Source of the DNA: a virus
Length of the DNA: 24,340 bases
Direction: 5' to 3' (one strand)
Virus record (IMG/VR): IMGVR_UViG_3300046466_000012
Location: 1 to 24,340 of that record
Part shown: piece after piece, positions 7,075-14,459 of the stretch
How positions within the stretch are numbered: position 1 is the first letter of the stretch
Layout: each line of letters opens with the position of its first letter
Made by a program: the position numbers and the translations under genes
Notes under the pieces: model-generated
The model's database searches: none
Seen by the model: the letters and a program-made list of their open reading frames with translations, nothing else
What the model was told of the DNA's origin: nothing

Positions 7075-7835
7075 GTGATAAATACAAAAAGAAAAGAGTG
7101 TTACTAATTGATGGTGACATATTGTTATATAAGATTGCTCTTAACAATGAAATAGATACACACTGGGGTGATGGTCTATGGACATTACATTGTGATGAGA
7201 AAGTATGTAAAGCAGATGTAGATGCAGTAATAGATGACTTAGGTTCTAGTCTATCAGCAGATGATTATGTTGTTACATTAACAGATGCTAACAATTTTAG
7301 AAAAGATGTCTTACCTTCTTACAAAAGTAATAGAAGAGAGAAGCGTAAACCTATGGTGTTAAAAGCATTACGTGAATATGTAATGGAAAAACACAATGGT
7401 GTGTCTTGGAAAAACTTAGAAGCTGATGATGTCATGGGTATTATGGCAACTGAACCTTCTTTAAATGAAGAAAGAATTGTTGTCAGTATAGATAAAGATT
7501 TACGAACAGTACCATGTAACTTATCTCAAGATGGACAAACAATAGAGCAGATACCTCAACGATTAGCTGACTATCAATTTATGATACAGACATTAACAGG
7601 TGATAAGGTTGATGGCTATGATGGCATAGATGGTGTTGGAGTTGTTACTGCTAATAAACTAATACAAAAATACACTAATGTTAAGTTAAAAGATTTGTGG
7701 AAAGTAGTTAAAGGTATCTACAAAGACAAAGGTTACTCAGCTAAAGAAGCATTAGCTCAAGCTAGAGTGGCACACATACTTAGACATGGTGAATACAATA
7801 AGAAAACAGGGAAGGTTAAGTTATGGACAATATAA
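7071..7835 (+). CDS. 5'-3' exonuclease (T7 gp6-like, FEN/PIN family)
   Basis: Degrades DNA from 5' ends; in T7, gp6 removes RNA primers and recycles host DNA into nucleotides. It has 254 residues (T7: 300). FEN-family acidic metal sites are visible: LLIDGDILLY (D14, D16), NLEADDVMGI (E117, D119, D120), VVSIDKDL (D141, D143) and TGDKVDGYDGIDGVG (D178, D181), the last also forming the helix-3-turn-helix DNA-binding motif. RKDVLPSYKSNRREKRKP resembles the arch region that holds the 5' end. It starts at an ATGA overlap with the preceding gene and overlaps the DUF3310 gene by 13 bases. The activity feeds the ribonucleotide reductase and nucleotide genes that follow. Confidence 0.93.
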   Translation: MSDKYKKKRVLLIDGDILLYKIALNNEIDTHWGDGLWTLHCDEKVCKADVDAVIDDLGSSLSADDYVVTLTDANNFRKDVLPSYKSNRREKRKPMVLKALREYVMEKHNGVSWKNLEADDVMGIMATEPSLNEERIVVSIDKDLRTVPCNLSQDGQTIEQIPQRLADYQFMIQTLTGDKVDGYDGIDGVGVVTANKLIQKYTNVKLKDLWKVVKGIYKDKGYSAKEALAQARVAHILRHGEYNKKTGKVKLWTI

Positions 7836-8044
7836 AAAACCCACCTCACTATGCAAACTCAGAGATAGAACCTATTGATTATATTATAAAAAATAAGTTA
7901 ACTTACTGTGAAGGTAATGTAGTAAAATATATTACACGTTGGCGTAAGAAGGGTGGCATAGAAGATTTAAAAAAAGCAAAACAGTACATTGATATTATTA
8001 TAGAAAAAGAAGGTGTACCTACTGTAACAGATACAAAAGATTAG
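7823..8044 (+). CDS. DUF3310 family protein (domain also found in T7 gp1.7-type nucleotide kinase)
   Basis: A 73-residue protein consisting essentially of one DUF3310 domain: NPPHYANSEIEPIDYI at the N-terminus, then CEGNVVKYITRWRKKGGIEDLKKAKQYID. The NPxHY start and the NVVKYITRWxxKGG core are diagnostic. The domain is widespread in phages; in T7 gp1.7 it belongs to a protein that phosphorylates dTMP and dGMP. No P-loop is visible, and a free-standing domain this short need not have kinase activity. It overlaps the exonuclease gene by 13 bases and opens the nucleotide-metabolism insert that continues with speD and nrdA/nrdB, which supports a role near nucleotide pools. Confidence 0.85.
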   Translation: MDNIKNPPHYANSEIEPIDYIIKNKLTYCEGNVVKYITRWRKKGGIEDLKKAKQYIDIIIEKEGVPTVTDTKD

Positions 8045-8050
8045 AGGTGT

Positions 8051-8446
8051 ATGCTTGAACACAAACACATTTTAATCAGAGCAACAGTCAAAAAACCACC
8101 TGTGCAAATAGATAGTATAAAAGCATGGATAAGAAATTTAGTAAATGATTTAGGTATGAAACCTTTAGGTGAGACTGTTGCTGTCTATGTAGATAAAAAA
8201 GATAACAGAGGTTTAACTTGCTTACAAGCTATTGAAACATCACACATAGCATTACATTCTTGGGACGAAGATAGTCCTGCTATAATTCAATTAGATGTCT
8301 ACACTTGTAGTAAGTTAAATAAAGATGTTGTATTTAAAGCATTAGATAAATTTGACCCAATAGAAATTAATTACTTAACACTAGATAGAAAGAGATATTT
8401 AGATATAAAAAACAAAGATGAGATAAACAATGACAATAGATTATAA
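8051..8446 (+). CDS. speD: S-adenosylmethionine decarboxylase-like pyruvoyl enzyme (SpeD family)
   Basis: SpeD removes CO2 from S-adenosylmethionine to give the aminopropyl donor for spermidine synthesis; it cleaves itself at a serine to make a pyruvoyl cofactor. This copy has 131 residues, the usual size of the short bacterial/archaeal class. The core ETSHIALHSW, then LDVYTC, matches the family ESHLTIHTW...FTC. Relative to Thermotoga maritima SpeD, the cleavage serine S63 is S64, H68 is H69 and C83 is C86, but the residue before the serine is Thr (T63) instead of Glu and S55 is Thr (T56). Some SpeD-family members have shifted to arginine or ornithine decarboxylation, so the substrate is not certain. 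AGAGGT precedes the ATG; the 3' end overlaps nrdA by 17 bases. Confidence 0.85.
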   Translation: MLEHKHILIRATVKKPPVQIDSIKAWIRNLVNDLGMKPLGETVAVYVDKKDNRGLTCLQAIETSHIALHSWDEDSPAIIQLDVYTCSKLNKDVVFKALDKFDPIEINYLTLDRKRYLDIKNKDEINNDNRL

Positions 8447-10187
8447 TAGAGATGAATTACTTACTGATTTTGGTAAGACAACATTAAAAGATAGATACCT
8501 TTTACCACAAGAAGAATCACCGCAAGATGGATTTATGAGAGCGGCTAAAGCATTTTCTGACAATGATGAAATGGCAGACCGTATATATAACTATGCTTCT
8601 AAACTTTGGTTTATGTTTTCTACACCTATTTTATCTAACGGTGGTACAAAAAGAGGTATGCCTATCTCATGTTTTTTAAATTATGTTGGTGATAGTAGAG
8701 AAGGATTAACAGGACACTACACAGAAAATGCTTGGTTAGCTTCTGTTGGTGGTGGTATCGGTGGCTACTGGGGTGATGTAAGAAGTGATGGTACTGCTAC
8801 ATCAGGTGGTAGTCAATCTTCAGGTTCAATACCTTTTCTTCACGTAGTAGACTCAGAAGTATTAGCTTTTTCACAAGGTAAAACAAGACGTGGTAGTTAT
8901 GCCGCTTACATGGATATATCACACCCAGAAATTATAGAATTTATGGAGATGCGTAAACCTAGTGGTGGTGATGTGCACAGAAAATGTTTAAACTTACATC
9001 ATGGTGTAAATTTATCTAATGAATTTATGCAATTAATAGACCATTGTGTTAAAGAACCTACGTATGATGACAGTTGGAATCTTATAGACCCACATACAAA
9101 AAAAGTAGTACGTACTGTATCAGCTAGAGACTTGTGGCAAAAGATATTAGAGACAAGAGTTGCTACTGGTGAGCCTTATGTTTCATTTATAGATACTGTT
9201 AATGAATCATTGCCTGAACCTCAAAAGAAATTAGGACTAAGAGTTAATCATTCTAATTTATGTACTGAAATAACTTTACCTACTAATGAAAATAGAACAG
9301 CAGTGTGTTGTTTGTCTTCTGTAAATTTAGAAAAGTATGACGAATGGAAAAATGATACATTGTTTGTGCCTGACTTAATTAGATTCTTAGATAATGTCTT
9401 ACAACATTTTATTGACAATGCACCTGACGAATTATTTAGAGCTAGATTTAGTGCGGCAAGTGAAAGAAGTTTAGGTTTAGGAGCTATGGGTTTTCATGCT
9501 TACTTACAATCTAAAGGAATACCTTTTGAGTCTGCTTTAGCTAAGTCATTAAATTTAAAAATATTTAAAAAGATGAAAGAACAAGCTGTAGAAGAATCTA
9601 AAAGATTAGCAATTAAAAGAGGTGAAGCACCAGACATGGAAAATACTGGTATGCGTAATGCACATTTACTAGCTATTGCACCTAATGCTTCTTCATCTAT
9701 TATTTGTGGTACAACATCACCATCAATAGAACCATACAGAGCTAATGCTTATGTGCAAAAAACTATGTCAGGTTCTTTTTTAGTTAAGAATAAATACTTA
9801 GAAAAATTATTAGAAAAAAAGGAGATAAATAATGATAAGACTTGGACTTCAATACTTGCGAATAGAGGCTCAGTGCTTCATATTAAAGAGCTATCTGATT
9901 ATGAAAAAGATACGTTTAAAACTGCGATTGAAATTAACCAACAATGGGTAATAGAACATGCCGCAGATAGACAACAATATATTTGTCAAGGACAATCAGT
10001 TAATGTGTTTGTCCCTGCTGATGTAAACATTAAAGAGTTACATGACATACACATGTTAGCTTGGAAGAAAAAATTAAAGACACTTTATTACTGTCGTTCA
10101 GAAGCAATTAAACGTGCAGAATTGGTATCTAAAAAAATAGAAAGAACAATCATACCAGAAGCAGATTGTTTAGCATGTGAGGGATAA
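8430..10187 (+). CDS. nrdA: Ribonucleoside-diphosphate reductase large subunit, class I, ATP-cone-free
   Basis: Reduces ribonucleoside diphosphates to deoxyribonucleotides, with NrdB supplying the radical. It has 585 residues against 761 in E. coli NrdA. Seen: STPILSNGG and PISCFL with the first active-site Cys (E. coli C225); GGGIGGYWGDVRS; SNLCTEITLP with the Asn, radical Cys and Glu (N437, C439, E441); AVCCLSSVNL with the partner Cys (C462); LAIAPNASSS; LKTLYYCR with the radical-transfer Tyr pair (Y730, Y731); and C-terminal CLACEG with the two shuttle cysteines. The N-terminus goes almost straight into the catalytic barrel, so the ATP cone used for overall activity control is missing. Such an enzyme would not be shut off by dATP, suiting phage replication. 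It forms a TAATG junction with a tiny gene, and nrdB lies about 340 bases on. Confidence 0.95.
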   Translation: MTIDYNRDELLTDFGKTTLKDRYLLPQEESPQDGFMRAAKAFSDNDEMADRIYNYASKLWFMFSTPILSNGGTKRGMPISCFLNYVGDSREGLTGHYTENAWLASVGGGIGGYWGDVRSDGTATSGGSQSSGSIPFLHVVDSEVLAFSQGKTRRGSYAAYMDISHPEIIEFMEMRKPSGGDVHRKCLNLHHGVNLSNEFMQLIDHCVKEPTYDDSWNLIDPHTKKVVRTVSARDLWQKILETRVATGEPYVSFIDTVNESLPEPQKKLGLRVNHSNLCTEITLPTNENRTAVCCLSSVNLEKYDEWKNDTLFVPDLIRFLDNVLQHFIDNAPDELFRARFSAASERSLGLGAMGFHAYLQSKGIPFESALAKSLNLKIFKKMKEQAVEESKRLAIKRGEAPDMENTGMRNAHLLAIAPNASSSIICGTTSPSIEPYRANAYVQKTMSGSFLVKNKYLEKLLEKKEINNDKTWTSILANRGSVLHIKELSDYEKDTFKTAIEINQQWVIEHAADRQQYICQGQSVNVFVPADVNIKELHDIHMLAWKKKLKTLYYCRSEAIKRAELVSKKIERTIIPEADCLACEG

Positions 10188-10354
10188 TGACGGATAGTAG
10201 TATATTTGATGGTATGGATAAGCCAAGACGTAAACGTAGGAAAAGAAAACCACCTAAACAAACTGTCTTATGGACTGTATATCATACTATCTTAGCAATA
10301 GAATTATTAATAATAATTATAATAGAAGGAATAGAATTGATTTATGGGCTTTAA
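10187..10354 (+). CDS. Tiny single-pass membrane protein between nrdA and nrdB
   Basis: A 55-residue ORF starting on the TAATG junction with nrdA and ending 11 bases into the next ORF. It has a strongly basic segment (DKPRRKRRKRKPPKQ, about residues 11-25) followed by a hydrophobic stretch to the C-terminus, from about residue 28 (LWTVYHTILAIELLIIIII onward). The positive-inside rule predicts N-terminus in the cytoplasm with one helix. The helix contains several Glu residues. Size and design fit phage pinholins or other small inner-membrane proteins, but nothing proves a lysis role. Coding status rests on exact junctions with its neighbours and the clean basic-then-hydrophobic layout. Confidence 0.7.
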   Translation: MTDSSIFDGMDKPRRKRRKRKPPKQTVLWTVYHTILAIELLIIIIIEGIELIYGL

Positions 10355-10529
10355 AGATTATAAAATTAGAGATGGTGTGCATCTTCCTACTGACGCATAT
10401 AGAAAAAATTATGATTCTATTTTTAAAAAGAAGAAGTGTAAGACACATACTAAAGAAAAAGAAAACAACAATGAGTGTTGTCACTCAGAAGAACAAACAT
10501 ATTTAGAGGAGTTAAAAAACAAACTATGA
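10344..10529 (+). CDS. Small hypothetical protein upstream of nrdB
   Basis: A 61-residue protein, not recognised. It begins within the preceding tiny gene (11-base overlap) and ends in an ATGA overlap with nrdB, so it is probably translated in the same coupled series. The N-terminal half (GFKDYKIRDGVHLPTDAYRK) looks like a small folded motif. The C-terminal half is highly charged with a Cys/His group, CKTH at 32-35 and ECCH at 44-47, that could bind a metal; this is speculation from spacing only. Its place between the two reductase subunits suggests a role linked to nucleotide metabolism or coupling of nrdB translation. A competing frame at 10270-10506 lacks such junctions. Confidence 0.65.
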   Translation: MGFKDYKIRDGVHLPTDAYRKNYDSIFKKKKCKTHTKEKENNNECCHSEEQTYLEELKNKL

Positions 10530-11476
10530 GTTTATTTAAAGAAAGAGTACATTACAAACCATTTGATTACGAATGGGCTTTTGAATCTTACGACATGCAA
10601 CAAAAAATGCACTGGCTACCTAGTGAAGTACCTTTACATGAAGATGTAAGAGACTGGAATGAAAGATTAAGTGCAGAAGAAAAAAATCTTATATCACAAA
10701 TTCTTAAATTCTTTACTCAAGGTGACGTAGATATAGCTCAAGCATACTTAGATAAGTATATACCTAAGTTTAAATCACCTGAAGTTAGAATGATGTTGTC
10801 TTCTTTTGCTACAAGTGAAGCTAATCACGCACATAGTTATTCATTACTTAATGATACAATCGGATTACCAGATAAAGAATACAAAGCATTTCAAGAATAT
10901 AAAGAAATGGCTGATAAACATGAGTATTTATTTGCTAGTAAAGGTAAAGGACTAGAAGGATTAGCTAGAGAGATAGCTTGTTTTTCTGCATTTGGTGAAG
11001 GCTTACAGTTGTTTGCATCATTTGTTATGCTACTAAACTTTCAAAGATACGGAAGAATGAAGGGTATGTGTCAAATAGTTACATGGTCTATTAGAGATGA
11101 GACTCATCACGTAGATGGTATGATTAAATTGTTTCATCAATTAATAAAAGAAAATCCTAATATTTGGACAGAAAAATTTAAAGCAAGTATCTATCAAACA
11201 GCTAGAGATATGGTTGCATTAGAAGATAGATTTATTGATTTAGCATTTAGTATGGGTGGTATTAGAGGATTAAAAGCAGAAGAAGTTAAACAATATATTA
11301 GATATATTGCTGACAGAAGACTGTTACAACTATCATTAAAACCTAATTTTGGTGTTAAACAAAACCCTTTAGGTTGGTTAGATTGGGTGTTAAATGGTGT
11401 AGAACATGCTAATTTCTTTGAAAATAGAGCTACAGAATATAACAAAGGTACAGTAACAGGGAGCTTGTGGGAGTAA
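10526..11476 (+). CDS. nrdB: Ribonucleoside-diphosphate reductase small subunit, class I
   Basis: Holds the di-metal centre and radical that start catalysis in NrdA. It has 316 residues (E. coli NrdB: 375). The expected ligands are present: Asp of FTQGDVD, 31 residues before the Glu of SEANH as in E. coli (D84 and E115); the His of EANH (H118); the Glu of FGEGLQLF (E204); and Glu and His in RDETHH (E238, H241). The Tyr of NHAHSY sits four residues after the H118 equivalent, matching radical Tyr Y122, so a tyrosyl-radical enzyme is expected. The C-terminal tail (EYNKGTVTGSLWE) has a Tyr that could serve in radical transfer. I chose ATG 10526 for its ATGA overlap with the previous gene; an in-frame upstream ATG at 10475 would give 17 extra residues without similarity. 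The stop codon overlaps promoter-like copy 2. Confidence 0.94.
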   Translation: MSLFKERVHYKPFDYEWAFESYDMQQKMHWLPSEVPLHEDVRDWNERLSAEEKNLISQILKFFTQGDVDIAQAYLDKYIPKFKSPEVRMMLSSFATSEANHAHSYSLLNDTIGLPDKEYKAFQEYKEMADKHEYLFASKGKGLEGLAREIACFSAFGEGLQLFASFVMLLNFQRYGRMKGMCQIVTWSIRDETHHVDGMIKLFHQLIKENPNIWTEKFKASIYQTARDMVALEDRFIDLAFSMGGIRGLKAEEVKQYIRYIADRRLLQLSLKPNFGVKQNPLGWLDWVLNGVEHANFFENRATEYNKGTVTGSLWE

Positions 11477-11496
11477 AGTTCCCTTTTTAGACGAAT
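11473..11496 (+). promoter_or_regulatory. putative phage RNA polymerase promoter, copy 2 (phi6.5 position)
   Basis: AAAGTTCCCTTTTTAGAC starts at 11475, overlapping the nrdB stop codon. It matches the copies at 1361 and 14419 at AAAGT.CCC.T..TAGA with the same 15-base spacing from the first A to the G of TAG. It stands exactly where the metabolic block ends and the head genes begin, as T7 phi6.5 does. It is the most divergent of the three copies. Confidence 0.5.
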
Positions 11497-11499
11497 ACA

Positions 11500-11673
11500 A
11501 TGGACGATTTAACATTACCAAATAACGTAGATGATTTAGTTAAACTACTTAATGAAGTTTATCCTGAAAAATCTCCTGATTTAAAAGATGATAATAAAAC
11601 TATCTACTTTAAAGCAGGTCAGCGTGACGTTGTAAAATTTATTAACACTTTAAAAGAGAGAACGGAGAAATAA
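11500..11673 (+). CDS. Small hypothetical acidic protein at head-gene boundary
   Basis: A 57-residue ORF not matched to a known family. The N-terminal part is acidic and probably helical (MDDLTLPNNVDDLVKLLNEV), followed by YPEKSPDLKDDNKTIYFKAG and a second helix, RDVVKFINTLKERTEK. It has no cysteine, signal peptide or membrane segment. It begins 23 bases after nrdB, directly behind promoter-like copy 2, making it the first gene of the inferred head transcript, and ends two bases before the next gene, whose ribosome site ACGGAG lies in its last codons. Its placement resembles the small T7 genes between 6 and 7.3. Confidence 0.65.
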   Translation: MDDLTLPNNVDDLVKLLNEVYPEKSPDLKDDNKTIYFKAGQRDVVKFINTLKERTEK

Positions 11674-11675
11674 AT

Positions 11676-11897
11676 ATGTGCACTAGCAGACCAAAAGTAC
11701 CTGCTCCACAACCTGCTCCACCAATGCCTGTAAATACATCACAAGCAATCGGTGAAGAATTATCACCTCAGTTGATAACAGCAGACGAGCAAGATATTGC
11801 AAAAAAGAAAAAGAAAGTTAAAAAATCAGGGACAAGTTCACTTCAGACTACTTCAGGAGTAAATGTTGCAACTGGTTCAGGCTTAAACATTTCTTAA
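11676..11897 (+). CDS. Small virion-associated protein candidate (T7 gp7.3-like position and C-terminus)
   Basis: A 73-residue protein with a Pro-rich start (MCTSRPKVPAPQPAPPMPV), a lysine block KKKKKVKKSGTSSL and a Gly/Ser-rich end GSGLNIS. It stands immediately before the portal gene. T7 gp7.3, a tail-associated virion protein needed for adsorption, has the same position, a basic region and a similar end (KKSLSVARSSGGGINI), so I infer a related role. The similarity is short and low-complexity, so this could be coincidence. The MC start is not a lipobox with a signal peptide, as no hydrophobic segment follows. The ribosome site ACGGAG precedes the ATG. Confidence 0.65.
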   Translation: MCTSRPKVPAPQPAPPMPVNTSQAIGEELSPQLITADEQDIAKKKKKVKKSGTSSLQTTSGVNVATGSGLNIS

Positions 11898-11900
11898 TAA

Positions 11901-13466
11901 ATGGAATACATGGACAACAATTTTACACAACACACAGCAAAAGAGCGTTACTTTAAGTTACAAGAGAACAGAGAACATTTTTTAGATAGAGCTGAAGAGT
12001 GTGCTGAAATTACCATTCCGTCTCTAATACAACCTGATGGTTTTACAACATCATCAGATTTATATACCCCCTTCCAATCAGTAGGAGCTAGGGGAGTCAA
12101 CAATTTAGCTTCTAAACTTTTACTATTATTACTTCCCCCAAACTCTCCCTTCTTTAGATTATCTATAGCAGGAAAAGCAAAAGAAGATTTATCTGAAAGA
12201 GTAGAATTAAAAACAGAAGTTGAAAAATCTTTAGCTACTATTGAAAGAGAAGTAACTAATAAAATAGAACAACTAGCATTAAGAGTATCTGTATTTGAAG
12301 CTCTTAAACATTTAATTGTTTCAGGTAATGTCTTAACTTACTTACCAAAAAAAGGAAGCATGAGAGTGTTTCCATTATCACAATACGTAGTTCAAAGAGA
12401 TAGCTCAGGTAATGTATGTGAAATAATTGTTCAAGAAAAAATGAGCATTATGTCTTTAGATAAAGCAGTAGCTTCAGAAATAGTTTCTGACCCTGATTAC
12501 AAAAAAGATAGTGAGATTGAATTATATACTCATGTATATAAATTAGATGATTCTAAATTTTATGTTTGTCAAGAAGCTAACGGTGTAAAAATACCATCAA
12601 GCATTGGTACATTTACTAAAGAACGTATGCCTTACCAAGCTCTAAGAATGATTAGAGTTGATAATGAAGATTATGGTAGAGGATATGTAGAAGAATTTTT
12701 AGGAGATTTAAAATCATTAGAAGGTTTGTCTCAATCATTAGTAGAATCTGCGGCGGCTTCAAGTAAAGTAGTATTTTTAGTAAGACCTAATGCAGTGACT
12801 AGAAAAAAAGATTTATCACTAAGTAGAAATGGTGACATTATTACTGGTAGTGCAGAAGATGTATCAGTATTACAAGCAAACAAACAGTTTGACTTACAAG
12901 TTGTAGAAAGAATGATACAAAAATTAGAAGAAAGATTATCATTTGCTTTCTTATTACACACAGCAATTCAAAGACAAGCTGAAAGAGTTACAGCACAAGA
13001 AATTAGATACATGGCTGAACAATTAGAAACAGCTATGGGTGGTATATATTCTTTATTATCACAAGAATTTCAATTACCTTTAGTTTCTATTCTTATGAAA
13101 AGAATGGAACAAGCAAATGAAATACCTTCTTTACCAAAAGGTGCAGTTCAACCTACTATTATTACAGGTATTGAAGCATTAGGTAGAGGAAATGATTTAC
13201 AAAAATTAAGAGAATTTGTAGCTGAGATAGGAAACTTAGCTCAAATAAATCCTGCGGTTGTTCAATCGTTAAACCCTGAAGATTTAATTAAACGTATTGC
13301 TACTGGTTTAGGTATTGATACAGATGGTTTAATAAAATCTCAAGAACAACTAGCTCAAGAACAAGCGGCTCAAGAAGAGCAAATGCAAAATGAGCAAATG
13401 ATGCAAATGGCTGAGAAAGCTGTAGCACCAGTTGCAGGTAACTTGTCTAAACCACAACCACAATAG
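11901..13466 (+). CDS. Portal (head-tail connector) protein (T7 gp8-like)
   Basis: Forms the dodecameric ring at the head vertex through which DNA is packaged and ejected. It has 521 residues (T7 gp8: 536). Strong N-terminal matches are ERYFKLQENREHFLDRAEECA, TIPSLIQPDG (T7 TIPSLFPKD) and TPFQSVGARGVNNLASKLLL (T7 TPWQAVGARGLNNLASKLML). Later segments include PYQALRMIRVDNEDYGRGY, GDLKSLEGLSQSLVE and the RQAERVTAQEIRYMAEQLE helix near residues 350-375, typical of podoviral portals. The C-terminus is rich in Gln and Glu. The start could be ATG 11901 or ATG 11910 (Met 4). It is followed after 12 bases by the scaffold gene with a GAGGAAA ribosome site. Confidence 0.95.
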   Translation: MEYMDNNFTQHTAKERYFKLQENREHFLDRAEECAEITIPSLIQPDGFTTSSDLYTPFQSVGARGVNNLASKLLLLLLPPNSPFFRLSIAGKAKEDLSERVELKTEVEKSLATIEREVTNKIEQLALRVSVFEALKHLIVSGNVLTYLPKKGSMRVFPLSQYVVQRDSSGNVCEIIVQEKMSIMSLDKAVASEIVSDPDYKKDSEIELYTHVYKLDDSKFYVCQEANGVKIPSSIGTFTKERMPYQALRMIRVDNEDYGRGYVEEFLGDLKSLEGLSQSLVESAAASSKVVFLVRPNAVTRKKDLSLSRNGDIITGSAEDVSVLQANKQFDLQVVERMIQKLEERLSFAFLLHTAIQRQAERVTAQEIRYMAEQLETAMGGIYSLLSQEFQLPLVSILMKRMEQANEIPSLPKGAVQPTIITGIEALGRGNDLQKLREFVAEIGNLAQINPAVVQSLNPEDLIKRIATGLGIDTDGLIKSQEQLAQEQAAQEEQMQNEQMMQMAEKAVAPVAGNLSKPQPQ

Positions 13467-13478
13467 AGGAAATAAAAA

Positions 13479-14216
13479 ATGGTAGAAACAATAGAAGTAA
13501 AACGTGACGAAACTACTAGCGAAAAGCCAGTAGAAGAGAATAGTGCACTTAGCAAACCAGAAGGTTTACCAGAAAAATTTAATTCAGTTGAAGACTTAGC
13601 AAAGTCTTATGCAGAATTAGAAGCGAAGCTAGGTACTAATAAAGAACAACCAGTTAAAGAAGAAACACCTGTTCAAGAAACACAAAAAGGTGAATTAGAC
13701 ATAGCTGAAAATGTTGTTGAAAACGCAGGACTTGACATGAATAGTCTAGCTGATGAATATGCAGAGAATGGTAAATTAAATGATGAATCATATCAAGCAT
13801 TAGAAAAATCAGGTATTCCAAAAGAATATGTAGACCAATTTATTGAAGGTCAAAAAGCAATAGGTGAGCAACAAACTAATACTGTAAAAAGTATGGTAGG
13901 TGGTGATGAGGCTTATACTGAAATGGCAACGTGGGCGGCAGGTAATATGTCGGAAGGTGAAAAGAAAGCCTATAACACAGCCGTTAATAGTAAAGATATG
14001 GACACTGTTAAGTTAGCAGTTGATGGTCTTAGAGCTAAGTATGAATCAGCTAATGGTTCAGAACCTAATCTAACACAAGGCAAAGCTACTCCTACTACAG
14101 AACAAGGTTATAAATCTTGGGCTGAAGTTACAGCCGCTATGTCTGATTCTAGGTATGCTAAAGACCCTGCTTATCAAGCAATGGTTAAAAATAAAATAGC
14201 TAACTCGGAGTTGTAA
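13479..14216 (+). CDS. Capsid assembly scaffolding protein (T7 gp9-like)
   Basis: Directs procapsid assembly and leaves before maturation. It has 245 residues (T7 gp9: 307). Overall sequence similarity to T7 is low, as is usual for scaffolds, but composition and place fit: between portal and capsid genes, very rich in Glu, Lys and Gln with no cysteine or membrane segment, and predicted helices. A recognisable marine-podovirus-type N-terminal feature is LPEKFNSVEDLAKSYAELEA. The C-terminal part, SWAEVTAAMSDSRYAKDP followed by YQAMVKNKIANSEL, is the usual capsid-binding end in this family. The start is set by GAGGAAAT upstream. The next gene begins one base after its stop. Confidence 0.88.
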   Translation: MVETIEVKRDETTSEKPVEENSALSKPEGLPEKFNSVEDLAKSYAELEAKLGTNKEQPVKEETPVQETQKGELDIAENVVENAGLDMNSLADEYAENGKLNDESYQALEKSGIPKEYVDQFIEGQKAIGEQQTNTVKSMVGGDEAYTEMATWAAGNMSEGEKKAYNTAVNSKDMDTVKLAVDGLRAKYESANGSEPNLTQGKATPTTEQGYKSWAEVTAAMSDSRYAKDPAYQAMVKNKIANSEL

Positions 14217-14217
14217 T

Positions 14218-14457
14218 ATGATTGCTTGGTTACATGCGTTAAAGAAAAGGTATGAAGCTGATGAAGCTGAACATACTGCAACAATAGATACATTTTTACA
14301 AAACCCTGTGGGTGTTGCTGACCATGATAAATTTATGGATATATTGAAAGATAGATTTGATAAACGAACTCATGCAAAATGTTGTCTTAAACAAATAGAT
14401 GACATTATTGAAAAATCAAAAGTACCCCTAGTAGATAAAACTAAAAAGGAGAAATAA
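14218..14457 (+). CDS. Small hypothetical protein between scaffold and capsid genes
   Basis: A 79-residue, mostly helical, charged protein (HALKKRYEADEAEHTATIDTF, then KFMDILKDRFDKRTHAKCCL). No family recognised. It starts one base after the scaffold stop and is therefore probably translated with it. Its last codons overlap the putative promoter copy 3, so the C-terminal KVPLVDKTKKEK may be shaped partly by that constraint. Heptad-like spacing suggests a short coiled coil, compatible with a helper of head assembly, but nothing in the sequence establishes this. Confidence 0.7.
   Translation: MIAWLHALKKRYEADEAEHTATIDTFLQNPVGVADHDKFMDILKDRFDKRTHAKCCLKQIDDIIEKSKVPLVDKTKKEK
14417..14440 (+). promoter_or_regulatory. 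putative phage RNA polymerase promoter, copy 3 (phi9/phi10 position)
   Basis: AAAGTACCCCTAGTAGATAA starts at 14419, inside the 3' end of the preceding small gene. It matches copy 1 at 15 of 16 core bases up to the G of TAG. Upstream of the basic small genes and capsid, it stands close to where T7 has its strongest late promoters. Identity with copy 1 is notable because one copy is intergenic and the other lies in coding sequence of an unrelated protein. Confidence 0.65.
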
Positions 14458-14459
14458 AT

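Noticed and set aside
10270-10506. Plus-strand frame of 78 residues between nrdA and nrdB
   Set aside because: It conflicts with two other frames (10187-10354 and 10344-10529) that have precise TAATG and ATGA junctions with their neighbours, and it shows only low-complexity Asn/Ile and Lys runs.
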